DNA from: Oscillospiraceae bacterium
GTDB taxonomy: Bacteria; Bacillota; Clostridia; UBA1212; UBA1255
DNA length: 41,944 nt
Assembly (NCBI GenBank): GCA_015069185.1
Contig: SVJB01000016.1
Span: forward strand, 1 to 41,944
Direction: 5' to 3'
Shown here in pieces: positions 1-6,992 of this stretch. The notes beneath the pieces are model-generated. The model was given only the letters and a program-made list of their open reading frames with translations. It made no database searches and was not told the origin of the DNA. The position numbers and the translations under genes are program-made. Position 1 is the stretch's first letter; every line of letters starts with the position of its first letter.

Positions 1-88
1 TTCAAATTTCTACGTGTTTTGATAATTTCACAAAACTTTCGGAAAAGATAAAAGCAGAGGCTTTGGTTGACCTTCGCTTTTATTAAGC

Positions 89-121
89 AAATGCCAGTGA
101 CTATTGGGGTCACCGGCATTT
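89..121. repeat. Imperfect inverted repeat (hairpin)
   Basis: Thirteen-base arms (AAATGCCAGTGAC at 89-101 and GTCACCGGCATTT at 109-121, one mismatch) flank a 7-base loop. A second weaker hairpin lies just left, with arms TAAAAGC and GCTTTTA around positions 49-82. Neither is followed by a clear T-tract, so a terminator role is uncertain. No gene could be supported in 1-368. The stretch holds only these inverted repeats, the perfect hairpin at 247-281 and the tRNA terminator. Confidence 0.5.
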
Positions 122-246
122 GATATATACTCAATAGATTTTCGTTATGAAATAGTCCTTGTCGGGTGCAGAAGCACCGACCAGCTTGCAGAAACCGTAA
201 AGACTTTTCCCACTTGCAGTACATGAGATGTCATTGAAACGAAGAA

Positions 247-281
247 GTGGCAGTACAGAGCGACAAACTCTGTACTGCCAC
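247..281. repeat. Perfect 14-bp hairpin
   Basis: GTGGCAGTACAGAG (247-260) is exactly complementary to CTCTGTACTGCCAC (268-281) around a 7-base loop. Read on the minus strand it is followed by the mixed T-rich run TTCTTCGTTT, so it may be a second, weak terminator behind the tRNA genes. It could also be part of a mobile or repetitive element. It lies inside a 56-codon minus-strand open frame (131-301) that has no ribosome site and is not called as a gene. Confidence 0.5.
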
Positions 282-317
282 AAACAAAGGCTATTTAACA
301 TCTTTTAAGAAAACAAC

Positions 318-357
318 AAACCCGAACGTTTCACCGATTGGTAAAAGGTTCGGGTTT
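318..357 (-). terminator. Rho-independent terminator of the tRNA-Trp/tRNA-Leu unit
   Basis: On the minus strand a 10-bp stem (AAACCCGAAC pairing with GTTCGGGTTT) is followed by GTTGTTTTCTT. It lies 11 bases beyond the 3' end of tRNA-Leu, the expected place to end the two-tRNA transcript started at 545-574. Confidence 0.85.
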
Positions 358-368
358 GAATGCTTTAG

Positions 369-447
369 TGCGGATGGTGGGAGTCGAACCCACACCCTCT
401 CGGACTGGTTCCTAAGACCAGCGTGTCTGCCATTCCACCACATCCGC
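369..447 (-). tRNA. tRNA-Leu (anticodon TAG)
   Basis: The minus-strand sequence folds as a class II tRNA. The acceptor arms are GCGGATG and CATCCGC with discriminator A, the D-arm is of the GTGGAATGGCAGACAC leucine type, the anticodon stem is CTGGT/ACCAG with loop CTTAGGA, there is a short variable arm, and the T-arm contains GGTTCGACTCC. The loop gives anticodon TAG, so it reads CUA/CUN codons. CCA is not encoded. It is co-transcribed after tRNA-Trp, 11 bases away. Confidence 0.95.
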
Positions 448-458
448 GGATAAAAAAA

Positions 459-531
<73 letters not shown>

Positions 532-544
532 ATTGGACTGGGCC

Positions 545-574
545 ATTATATTACTAAAGGCCCGCTCTTGTCAA
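545..574 (-). promoter_or_regulatory. Sigma-A promoter of tRNA-Trp/tRNA-Leu
   Basis: On the minus strand a consensus TTGACA (-35, 569-574) and TATAAT (-10, 545-550) are separated by 18 bases. The first tRNA begins at 531. It starts just beyond the stop of the phosphatase gene at 602. Confidence 0.88.
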
Positions 575-601
575 GGGTTAATTATCACAAATGTTTGTTT
601 G

Positions 602-2047
602 TTATTTTTGTGCATTTTCAGCCTTTTCTTTTGCTTTTTTCTTGTAAAAAAGGATAATAACTACAGTTCCTGCAGCAACTACTATACAAGCACCAATTAT
701 TATATAAAGCAAATACTGTTGAATAAAACTTTTTGCCACCTGGGTCTTCATCATGGCGTACGTATCAAACAGCATTGCCTCCCCTGTTTCGGTATCTACA
801 ATATAAGCATTTATCATAAGTTTGTTACCCTCAACAGTAATAGCAGAAAACATTGGCGTATAGCTTTGATCATACTCAGCGATGTATTTTATTGATTCAT
901 CACTAAGAGACAGATCATAAAATTTATTTCCGGCAGTATTAGACAACAAGTACACTGTGCCACCTGTATTCAGATCGAAAGTTGTATCAACACCATTTAT
1001 CTGGTCTTCTATGGTTTGAGGCTTTTCTATAACCTTGCCATTCTTGATAGGATATGTCCTTGTATATACATGATCATGTCCAAACAGTACAAGATCAACA
1101 TTATATTTATCAAATATAGGCTCTAGGTTTTTCCTGAGATTTGCGCTTTCCTGAGTAAAATACCTGGGACCGGCAGTATATATTCCCCAGTGCATACCAA
1201 CAACTTTCCATTGTTTGTCGGTCTTTTTTAAATCATTTTTCAGCCATTTTATTTGTGCATCGCTAAAGTTGCCTGTTTCTTCTGAATAATCATTTACATC
1301 AAGCATTGTAAAATGAACATTATTATAGTCATATGAGTAATATATACCATGATTTACATCCTGATCATTTGGTACATAGAAGTTAAAATTTTCATATAAT
1401 TCAGTACCGTTACTCTCATGATAGCTACCTGCAACAGACGATATCAGCAAACTACCAAGTTGCTCCTCTGTAGCCTTAAACGCTGCTTTCCAATCACTTT
1501 CTTCTGCCCCATTATCTACCAGATCTCCGGTATGAACAAGTAGCTGCGCATCATAGAGTGACATTGCTGACATGAGAACTTTTTTCCAATTACTATATCC
1601 TCCTTGTGTATCTGTCATGTGAAAAAATGTAAAAGAATCACTTTCAGGAGAACTGGTAACAAAGGAACGAGATTCAGAAAAGACACTTGTTGCTTTGTCT
1701 CCCACCCTGTAATAATATCGGGTAGATGGCTCTAGGTCTGTCACAATACCTTTATAAGCATAATATCCGTTATGTTCCGAAGCCGCTATTTCAGAAACCA
1801 CTGTCAAAGATTCATCAAAACTACCTTTCTCCTTTGTTATTTGTATCACAGGTTCTAAACTTTTATCCTTAGTATGCCATGAAATACCATATTCACCTTT
1901 TTCTGATATGTAAACAGTAGCTGTAATGCTATACGGGGCTAAGCCTCTAGGCGAAACAATAGCGTCAGATGTATCTGCTTTGATCACAGATGTAAACATA
2001 CATAGCATGCACAAGGTAATAACTATTATTGATAAAGTTTTTTTCAC
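602..2047 (-). CDS. Membrane-anchored purple-acid-phosphatase-like metallophosphoesterase
   Basis: This 481-residue exported protein starts at GTG behind AAGGGGGGAA. A signal peptide (about 1-24) is followed by a fibronectin-like purple acid phosphatase N-terminal domain (about 35-130), a calcineurin-like phosphoesterase domain (about 138-340) and a C-terminal membrane helix with a KKK tail (about 440-481). Metal-site motifs seen are D146 in HMTDTQ, GDLVDNG at 174-180, MHWG with H286 and GHDH at 323-326. The usual GNHE/GNHD motif is GSYHE (207-211), so a normal metal ligand Asn is missing. The active site should face outside, hydrolysing phosphomonoesters or diesters; the substrate is unknown. 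It is the last gene of the DUF368-led operon, 34 bases after the MBL gene. Confidence 0.85.
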   Translation of the reverse strand: MKKTLSIIVITLCMLCMFTSVIKADTSDAIVSPRGLAPYSITATVYISEKGEYGISWHTKDKSLEPVIQITKEKGSFDESLTVVSEIAASEHNGYYAYKGIVTDLEPSTRYYYRVGDKATSVFSESRSFVTSSPESDSFTFFHMTDTQGGYSNWKKVLMSAMSLYDAQLLVHTGDLVDNGAEESDWKAAFKATEEQLGSLLISSVAGSYHESNGTELYENFNFYVPNDQDVNHGIYYSYDYNNVHFTMLDVNDYSEETGNFSDAQIKWLKNDLKKTDKQWKVVGMHWGIYTAGPRYFTQESANLRKNLEPIFDKYNVDLVLFGHDHVYTRTYPIKNGKVIEKPQTIEDQINGVDTTFDLNTGGTVYLLSNTAGNKFYDLSLSDESIKYIAEYDQSYTPMFSAITVEGNKLMINAYIVDTETGEAMLFDTYAMMKTQVAKSFIQQYLLYIIIGACIVVAAGTVVIILFYKKKAKEKAENAQK

Positions 2048-2081
2048 TGCATTCCCCCCTTATGTATAGCTGATACATAAT

Positions 2082-2930
2082 TTACAAATTGGTTACTGTC
2101 ATAATATCGGTATCAAAGACAACATGTTTCTCCATAGCAGTAATCGCCGTAGTATTCAAGTCTTCCATCCATTTGCGTACTATCAGAGTCTGCCAAGGAC
2201 CCTGCCCCGGTTCATCTTTATTGATAGTGTTTGTCCACAGCCAGTCAGGAGTTGGCCAAAATGCATATTTAGCATCAATAGCAACATATACTTCCCTTGA
2301 TACGCCACCTTGCCCATGATGTGCCATCTGTACACCATCAGCTCTCAGGGCATCCGGGTTATCCTTATATAATTCAAGTAATTCCTTACCTCCGGGAACA
2401 GACATATCTCCAAGAATCATCAACTTAAACTTACAGATTCCGTCCACCATCTCTGTAATAGAGTAAACAACAGACAGATCATTAACGCTACATGGATTGA
2501 GGTTTGGATTTACTACTCTGAGCACCTCCACCTTAACATTATCAATATTAAAGATATCACCTTTTTTGACAATCTGTACCGGATATCTGGTTTGAGCCAT
2601 TGTTTCCTTGATTATATTTACATCCACTGCGTGAAAATCAGGATCAGTAGTAATATAATCGTCTGCTGCAGGACAATAACATACTTTGTCAATCTTAATA
2701 TCTGTATCGAGAGAATTACTCATATCGACAAAAACACCATGATGATCTGCATGAGGATGAGTAAGTAACCAAAGATCAATCTTGCTGCCATTTTCACAAA
2801 CAATGCGTTTAAACTCATCTTTATCGCCTTTAGTGCCGCCATCTATCGTAATGATTCTTCCATTACCGGTAACGATAATCATGCCCATCATCTGGCTATG
2901 TGTACTATTATGTAACAGAATAATTTTCAC
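2082..2930 (-). CDS. Cytosolic metallo-beta-lactamase-fold hydrolase (ComEC-type MBL domain)
   Basis: This 282-residue protein has no signal peptide or membrane helix. It carries the MBL metal motif HPHADHH at 58-64, a later LGDMS Asp and an AHHG motif around residue 203. Stand-alone domains resembling the C-terminal part of ComEC have this pattern, and characterised relatives act on phosphodiesters or related substrates. The GTG start has AGAAGGTGG 5-6 bases upstream. It is third in the DUF368 operon, 12 bases after the small membrane protein. The family call is firm; the substrate is unknown. Confidence 0.85.
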   Translation of the reverse strand: MKIILLHNSTHSQMMGMIIVTGNGRIITIDGGTKGDKDEFKRIVCENGSKIDLWLLTHPHADHHGVFVDMSNSLDTDIKIDKVCYCPAADDYITTDPDFHAVDVNIIKETMAQTRYPVQIVKKGDIFNIDNVKVEVLRVVNPNLNPCSVNDLSVVYSITEMVDGICKFKLMILGDMSVPGGKELLELYKDNPDALRADGVQMAHHGQGGVSREVYVAIDAKYAFWPTPDWLWTNTINKDEPGQGPWQTLIVRKWMEDLNTTAITAMEKHVVFDTDIMTVTNL

Positions 2931-2942
2931 TTATACCACCTT

Positions 2943-3215
2943 CTAATCTTTGAATTTATTCCTTGCTTGTATTAATGTAATAATTATTGAAATACTCAAT
3001 ATGACTCCACTGGACACAAGAAACAACTTGCCGCCACTCCAAGCCCAACAACCGGTTGGCTCATAAACAGGTGGTTCAAATGTAGACATGGGATCCTCTG
3101 TTGTCTCCACAGGCGCCGCACCGGCTACCATAGAGCAAACACTAATAGTAAGTAATACTGCTACCATAAGGATACTAATGAAAGCTCTAAGCTTCTTTGA
3201 TTTAATTAAATGCAT
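2943..3215 (-). CDS. Small exported membrane protein, function unknown
   Basis: This 90-residue protein is not recognised. An N-terminal signal-type segment (about 9-33, ending in AGAAP) precedes a short Thr/Pro/Glu-rich extracellular stretch and a second hydrophobic helix (about 63-83) with a charged ARNKFKD tail. It would sit in the membrane with about 30 residues outside. Its ATG lies inside the last codons of the DUF368 gene (10-bp overlap), with GGGAG about 9 bases upstream, so the two are probably translationally coupled. It may be a partner of the transporter or the phosphatase. Confidence 0.7.
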   Translation of the reverse strand: MHLIKSKKLRAFISILMVAVLLTISVCSMVAGAAPVETTEDPMSTFEPPVYEPTGCWAWSGGKLFLVSSGVILSISIIITLIQARNKFKD

Positions 3216-4009
3216 AATTTAATTCTCCCGATAATTTCTATAAATTGAATATTCAGCACTCCTGATACAAACAGCGTCAGAATACAGCCAATCAATATTC
3301 CCGTTACTACATAATACATTTCAGATTCAAATTTTGCAATAATTCGTGATAAAAATTTTGATGCAATTAAAACGCCACAGCCCGAGCCTATAGCAAAGAG
3401 TGAAATAATAGGAATATTTATGTTAGCAACAGCGCTATATACTGTCCCATATTGTCCTATCATCATTAATATTACTGATCCACTCACTCCCGGGACGGAC
3501 ATCATGCCACAAGATAAGAATCCGGCAAAGAGAATTGTCATACCATCAACAAAACTATTAACATTTGAGATGGCAACATATGAATCAAGTTGATGTCCTG
3601 CATATTGTTGTAACATTTCAGCAGAAACATTCATTGCAATCATAAAACCAAAACCACATATAGCAAGCAACAACATACAGAAACTATATCGTCTCTTTTT
3701 TATTTTTTTATACACATCCGGAAATGCAGTCAAAACTAAAACTATAAATAACAAATATGATGGAACAGGAAATCTTTGACATAGCCATAATACAAATCTG
3801 GTAGATATCAGAACACCTATTCCCCCACCTAATCCTATGGGTAATAAAAAAAGAAAATTCTTTAGTATGTTTTTCCGTAAACCGGCAATAGCATTAATTG
3901 TCTGTTCGTATAGACCGAGCACTACTAAAAATGCGCTTCCTGACAAGCCAGGTATGACAACCGCCACGCCAAAGGCTATACCTTTTAAGAAATTAATTAC
4001 ACTCCGCAT
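3206..4009 (-). CDS. DUF368 family polytopic membrane protein (PopT-like undecaprenyl-phosphate transporter)
   Basis: This 267-residue, multi-helix protein has two internal repeats marked by VVIPGLSGSAFLVVLGLYE near the N-terminus and SVPGVSGSVILMMIGQYG near residue 170. These are the paired motifs of DUF368. Members of this family (PopT) have been shown to recycle undecaprenyl phosphate across the membrane for cell-wall synthesis, so that role is inferred. Start ATG at 4009 has GGAG 8 bases upstream. It heads a four-gene operon from the promoter at 4053-4081. Its operon partners are two phosphoesterase-type enzymes and a small membrane protein. Confidence 0.88.
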   Translation of the reverse strand: MRSVINFLKGIAFGVAVVIPGLSGSAFLVVLGLYEQTINAIAGLRKNILKNFLFLLPIGLGGGIGVLISTRFVLWLCQRFPVPSYLLFIVLVLTAFPDVYKKIKKRRYSFCMLLLAICGFGFMIAMNVSAEMLQQYAGHQLDSYVAISNVNSFVDGMTILFAGFLSCGMMSVPGVSGSVILMMIGQYGTVYSAVANINIPIISLFAIGSGCGVLIASKFLSRIIAKFESEMYYVVTGILIGCILTLFVSGVLNIQFIEIIGRIKLCI

Positions 4010-4028
4010 ACTTCTTTCTCCGTTTTAT

Positions 4029-4057
4029 TTGTCTACTCTTTACTTTTGATGTATAAT
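4029..4057 (+). promoter_or_regulatory. Sigma-A promoter for the 175-residue membrane protein
   Basis: TTGTCT (4029-4034), a 17-base spacer and a perfect TATAAT (4052-4057) point right. The start codon chosen is at 4114. Its -10 box overlaps that of the opposing promoter at 4053-4081. Confidence 0.7.
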
Positions 4058-4081
4058 ATCCAAGCATTCATTTTATTACAA
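4053..4081 (-). promoter_or_regulatory. Sigma-A promoter for the DUF368 operon, overlapping the divergent promoter
   Basis: Read leftwards: TTGTAA (4076-4081), a 17-base spacer and TATTAT (4053-4058). The two -10 boxes share bases 4053-4057, so RNA polymerase cannot open both promoters at once. Confidence 0.6.
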
Positions 4082-4113
4082 ATAACCAAATGTATGTTAC
4101 GGAGATTAGTGAG

Positions 4114-4641
4114 ATGGATATGTTTTTTAAAAAAATAACACAGCCGAAGTTAATATATTTCTATATTTTCACGTGTGTAAATGCTCTGGTATACGCTTTT
4201 GCATGTATGTTTGACTTTAACAGCTTTACTTTTGATACAAGAAAAGTTAACTGGCCATTATTCTTCATATCATTGGCTATTATGTTATTATACTTTGCGT
4301 TTTGCATTTTGATGAGAGTAAAGAAGCTGGAAGCATTATCTACAGGGCTCTTTTATTATCAATTATTAGGCTCTGTTGCTTTTATTATTACTTTTGTTGC
4401 CTTTATGGCAGGAAAAGAATCTTCTGTTTCTTTCTTTTCAGATATATTTAAATGGTGGTCCATGCCATTAGAGCCCTTGTGTGTAGTCGTGGCCAGATTC
4501 ACAGGCACAAGACTAAGATATATTTCCGGAATTGTCTATATTATAATGACATACACTACAGGGGCAACTGTAAGAGCCATAAAAAAGGATATCAGATACG
4601 AAAAACAGTATGCTGAAGACCACAAAGATATTGTTCAATAG
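4114..4641 (+). CDS. Hypothetical four-helix membrane protein
   Basis: This 175-residue protein is not recognised. It has about four hydrophobic helices (roughly 13-33, 48-68, 80-100 and 130-152), an aromatic FKWWSMP segment and a charged C-terminus (about 153-175). An ATG at 4090 is in frame, but CGGAG ends 9 bases before the ATG at 4114, so that start is preferred. It is the only rightward gene in this part and is transcribed from the overlapping divergent promoter at 4029-4057. It ends 7 bases from the convergent stop of the 6PGDH-like gene, with no room for a terminator. Confidence 0.75.
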   Translation: MDMFFKKITQPKLIYFYIFTCVNALVYAFACMFDFNSFTFDTRKVNWPLFFISLAIMLLYFAFCILMRVKKLEALSTGLFYYQLLGSVAFIITFVAFMAGKESSVSFFSDIFKWWSMPLEPLCVVVARFTGTRLRYISGIVYIIMTYTTGATVRAIKKDIRYEKQYAEDHKDIVQ

Positions 4642-4648
4642 TTATATT

Positions 4649-6115
4649 TCACTTTTTAAAGCTTTTAATAATATCGTCCGGATTTTCCCAATCTGCTGTG
4701 TATACACCAAGCATCTCATCATTTCTTACATAACCGGTGTTCTCTATATGATCACGGATAAGCGATATAAGACCTGACGGCATAGGGCTAAGTCTGTACG
4801 TATCGATATATGTCAAAGCTGAGAGTAATGCAGGCATGGCAATACCACTCTCGATACAAATATTAGCAAAGATACGTGCATGAGGTAAATATCTGTTTAC
4901 AGTAGCACCATATCCACTTTTCTTAAGTAAGTTAGAAGAACCCTTTTCTGATTTTCCATATGCATCTATAACATGGCGAAGCAATCTTGACTTTATAAAC
5001 GATGATCCTTCTAACATTTGGGCTATTGAATTCAAATTCATTTTCCACATATATACTTCATTTGCCCTGCTCAAGAGTGCAAAACCTTCCATATACGCGC
5101 ATAACCCTGTGACACAATATGCTGCGCGCGCCATCTCTATGAAGCTATCACGCTCTACTTCCCTTACCGGTATAATAGGTGTTTTGAATAGATTGGACGC
5201 ACCGATTCGTTCATTTTTCATACCCGAGAAGAATCTTTGTTCAATAGAAGCATGAATTGTAGGCACAGGCACTGACAAATCCAGAGCACTTGCGCATAAC
5301 CATTTTACAGACTGTGAGTATTCAACTTTGTCTGAGGTAATATCAACAATTGGCTTATTTGTATGAGCATCTATCTTAGAATAAATATATCTCGAAAGAT
5401 CAATAAGATAGCTATCTGTATCCCCCGTCTCCCATTCGCGAAGAATATCGCAAATATCTTCCTGACCATACCCCAGAAGTTTTTTAAGAGCGCCAATCAC
5501 TTCGCATATAACCTGCATCATAACATACTCAATACCATTATGAATCATCTTAACATACATTCCGGATCCATCAGGGCCTATATAGTCACAGCAAGGAGTG
5601 GTACCGTATTTGGCACTAAGCGCTTCAAATAATGGTCTTATATTATTATATGTTTCCAAAGATCCGCCGGGCATCAAAGATGCACCGTGAAGAGCTGCAT
5701 ATTCACCACCGGAAAATCCGGTTGCCATGTACGACACGCCTCTGCTTTTATAAGCATCACAACGCTTAGTTGCCACATCATAATTACAGTCACACATATC
5801 AATTATAATGTCTGTACTATCTAAATGCTTATCAATTTCTTTAAGAATTTCTTTTGAAAACAATTGGTTATTACTTATTATGAAAATAACACGGTTTTCT
5901 TTAAGTGACAAGAAAAACGAGTCATAGTCCAAGCATGTATCTATACCCATTCTTTCTAATTCAGAAACATATCTCTGGCCACGACTTCTCTCCATATTGA
6001 TAATATTTGTATTAAAAATTGTAGGTGTGTAGCCTGAAGATGCCAGTCTGTATGTCAGATTGGTTCCAATATCTCCGTCAGTTAAAACACCAATGTTATA
6101 TTCTTCGGGACTCAT
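4649..6115 (-). CDS. Divergent 6-phosphogluconate dehydrogenase paralogue
   Basis: This 488-residue protein has near full Gnd length. Family-specific blocks are GFSGGEYAALHGASLMPGG, the catalytic-type YVKMIHNGIEY (Lys, His-Asn and Glu kept) and a helical domain with RFFSGMKNERIGAS. Other sites have drifted. The nucleotide loop reads GVLTDGDIGTNL, the Arg after the second strand that binds the NADP 2'-phosphate is replaced (FNTN), GGNS is MCDC, KTGxKGTGKWT is absent, and the C-terminal RxYFGAH is altered. It may therefore use another cofactor or substrate, or have lost catalysis. The ATG at 6115 has GGAGG 5 bases upstream and overlaps the previous stop (ATGA). A GTG at 6127 in frame is less likely. 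Confidence 0.85.
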   Translation of the reverse strand: MSPEEYNIGVLTDGDIGTNLTYRLASSGYTPTIFNTNIINMERSRGQRYVSELERMGIDTCLDYDSFFLSLKENRVIFIISNNQLFSKEILKEIDKHLDSTDIIIDMCDCNYDVATKRCDAYKSRGVSYMATGFSGGEYAALHGASLMPGGSLETYNNIRPLFEALSAKYGTTPCCDYIGPDGSGMYVKMIHNGIEYVMMQVICEVIGALKKLLGYGQEDICDILREWETGDTDSYLIDLSRYIYSKIDAHTNKPIVDITSDKVEYSQSVKWLCASALDLSVPVPTIHASIEQRFFSGMKNERIGASNLFKTPIIPVREVERDSFIEMARAAYCVTGLCAYMEGFALLSRANEVYMWKMNLNSIAQMLEGSSFIKSRLLRHVIDAYGKSEKGSSNLLKKSGYGATVNRYLPHARIFANICIESGIAMPALLSALTYIDTYRLSPMPSGLISLIRDHIENTGYVRNDEMLGVYTADWENPDDIIKSFKK

Positions 6116-6927
6116 AAACTCCTCCACATACGCTTAATATATCCTGCATATTGCATAAATACTATGCCGGGTTCTTCTAATTCTGAATACCATCTCTTAA
6201 CCCATTCCAGTGTAATAAACCCATCGTAGTTATTTGATTTAAGTATTCTTAGTACTTCCTCTACAGGCAAGTCACCTTTACCCATCATCTTGTATGCAAT
6301 AGTTCCATTGTCTGACTCAATCGAATCTTTTACGTGAATGTACTTGATATATTCTGATAGCTTTTCGTATGTTTCCTGAGGACTTTCCTTAAAATATCTG
6401 TATGGATGGTTTATATCCCATAATACTGCCACAGCAGGCTTGTTAACCTTTTGCAACAGAGAGATAAGTCTATCAGAGCAAGCATATACACCATTTGTTT
6501 CTACAAGAATAGTAACGTTTTTCTTTTCGGCATAATCAGCAAGATATGATAAATTGGCAGCAACAAAGTCATCATCAATATTATCAGAAGGTTGTGGATC
6601 TCTGTCAGCCAGTACGCGAATAAACTTAACGCCCAGCTTCTCAGCAAGATCAATATATGCCAATGCCTCCCTTATAACAGTTTCATTGTTCTCTTTGTCA
6701 AACAGATAACAATGAGATGCAAGGCTGGATATTTCTAATCCCATTGATTGCAATTTGGTTCTTGTATTATCAATATAATCTTCTGAGAAAACACGTATGT
6801 CAGGAGCATATAATTTACTGCCCACTCCACGTACTTCGATACCATCATATCCCATATCTTTTGCAGTTGCGATTATATTTGCCCATTTCCAATCAGGACA
6901 TCCTAATGTTGAAAAAGCAATTTTCAT
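6112..6927 (-). CDS. Sugar phosphate isomerase/epimerase-like TIM-barrel protein
   Basis: This 271-residue protein of the xylose-isomerase-like/AP-endonuclease-2 superfamily starts MKIAFSTLGCPDWKW. Metal-ligand blocks typical of the fold are visible: LVETNGVY (Glu), VLWDINHPYR (Asp and His), YIHVKDS (His-Lys-Asp) and FITLEW (Glu). Members isomerise or epimerise keto-sugars and inositol derivatives; the substrate here is unknown. It is the first gene of a two-gene unit and is coupled by an ATGA overlap to the 6PGDH-like gene, suggesting a shared sugar or sugar-acid pathway. A GAGG lies 11 bases before the ATG, and a good promoter lies at 6958-6986. Confidence 0.88.
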   Translation of the reverse strand: MKIAFSTLGCPDWKWANIIATAKDMGYDGIEVRGVGSKLYAPDIRVFSEDYIDNTRTKLQSMGLEISSLASHCYLFDKENNETVIREALAYIDLAEKLGVKFIRVLADRDPQPSDNIDDDFVAANLSYLADYAEKKNVTILVETNGVYACSDRLISLLQKVNKPAVAVLWDINHPYRYFKESPQETYEKLSEYIKYIHVKDSIESDNGTIAYKMMGKGDLPVEEVLRILKSNNYDGFITLEWVKRWYSELEEPGIVFMQYAGYIKRMWRSL

Positions 6928-6957
6928 AAAAACACCATCCTCATAGTTTTATACCAA

Positions 6958-6986
6958 ATTATACTTAACCGAGCCTGTTTTGGCAA
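6958..6986 (-). promoter_or_regulatory. Sigma-A promoter for the isomerase/6PGDH-like unit
   Basis: On the minus strand, TTGCCA (6981-6986), exactly 17 bases, then TATAAT (6958-6963), 31 bases before the ATG at 6927. It begins just after the deaminase gene stops at 6993. Confidence 0.8.
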
Positions 6987-6992
6987 TCGTAA

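Noticed and set aside
131-301. 56-codon minus-strand open frame left of the tRNA genes
   Set aside because: No ribosome site, it starts directly behind a terminator, and part of it is a perfect hairpin. No family recognised.
533-895. Plus-strand 120-codon open frame with a hydrophobic start
   Set aside because: Antisense of the C-terminal membrane helix of the phosphatase-like protein and of the tRNA promoter region.
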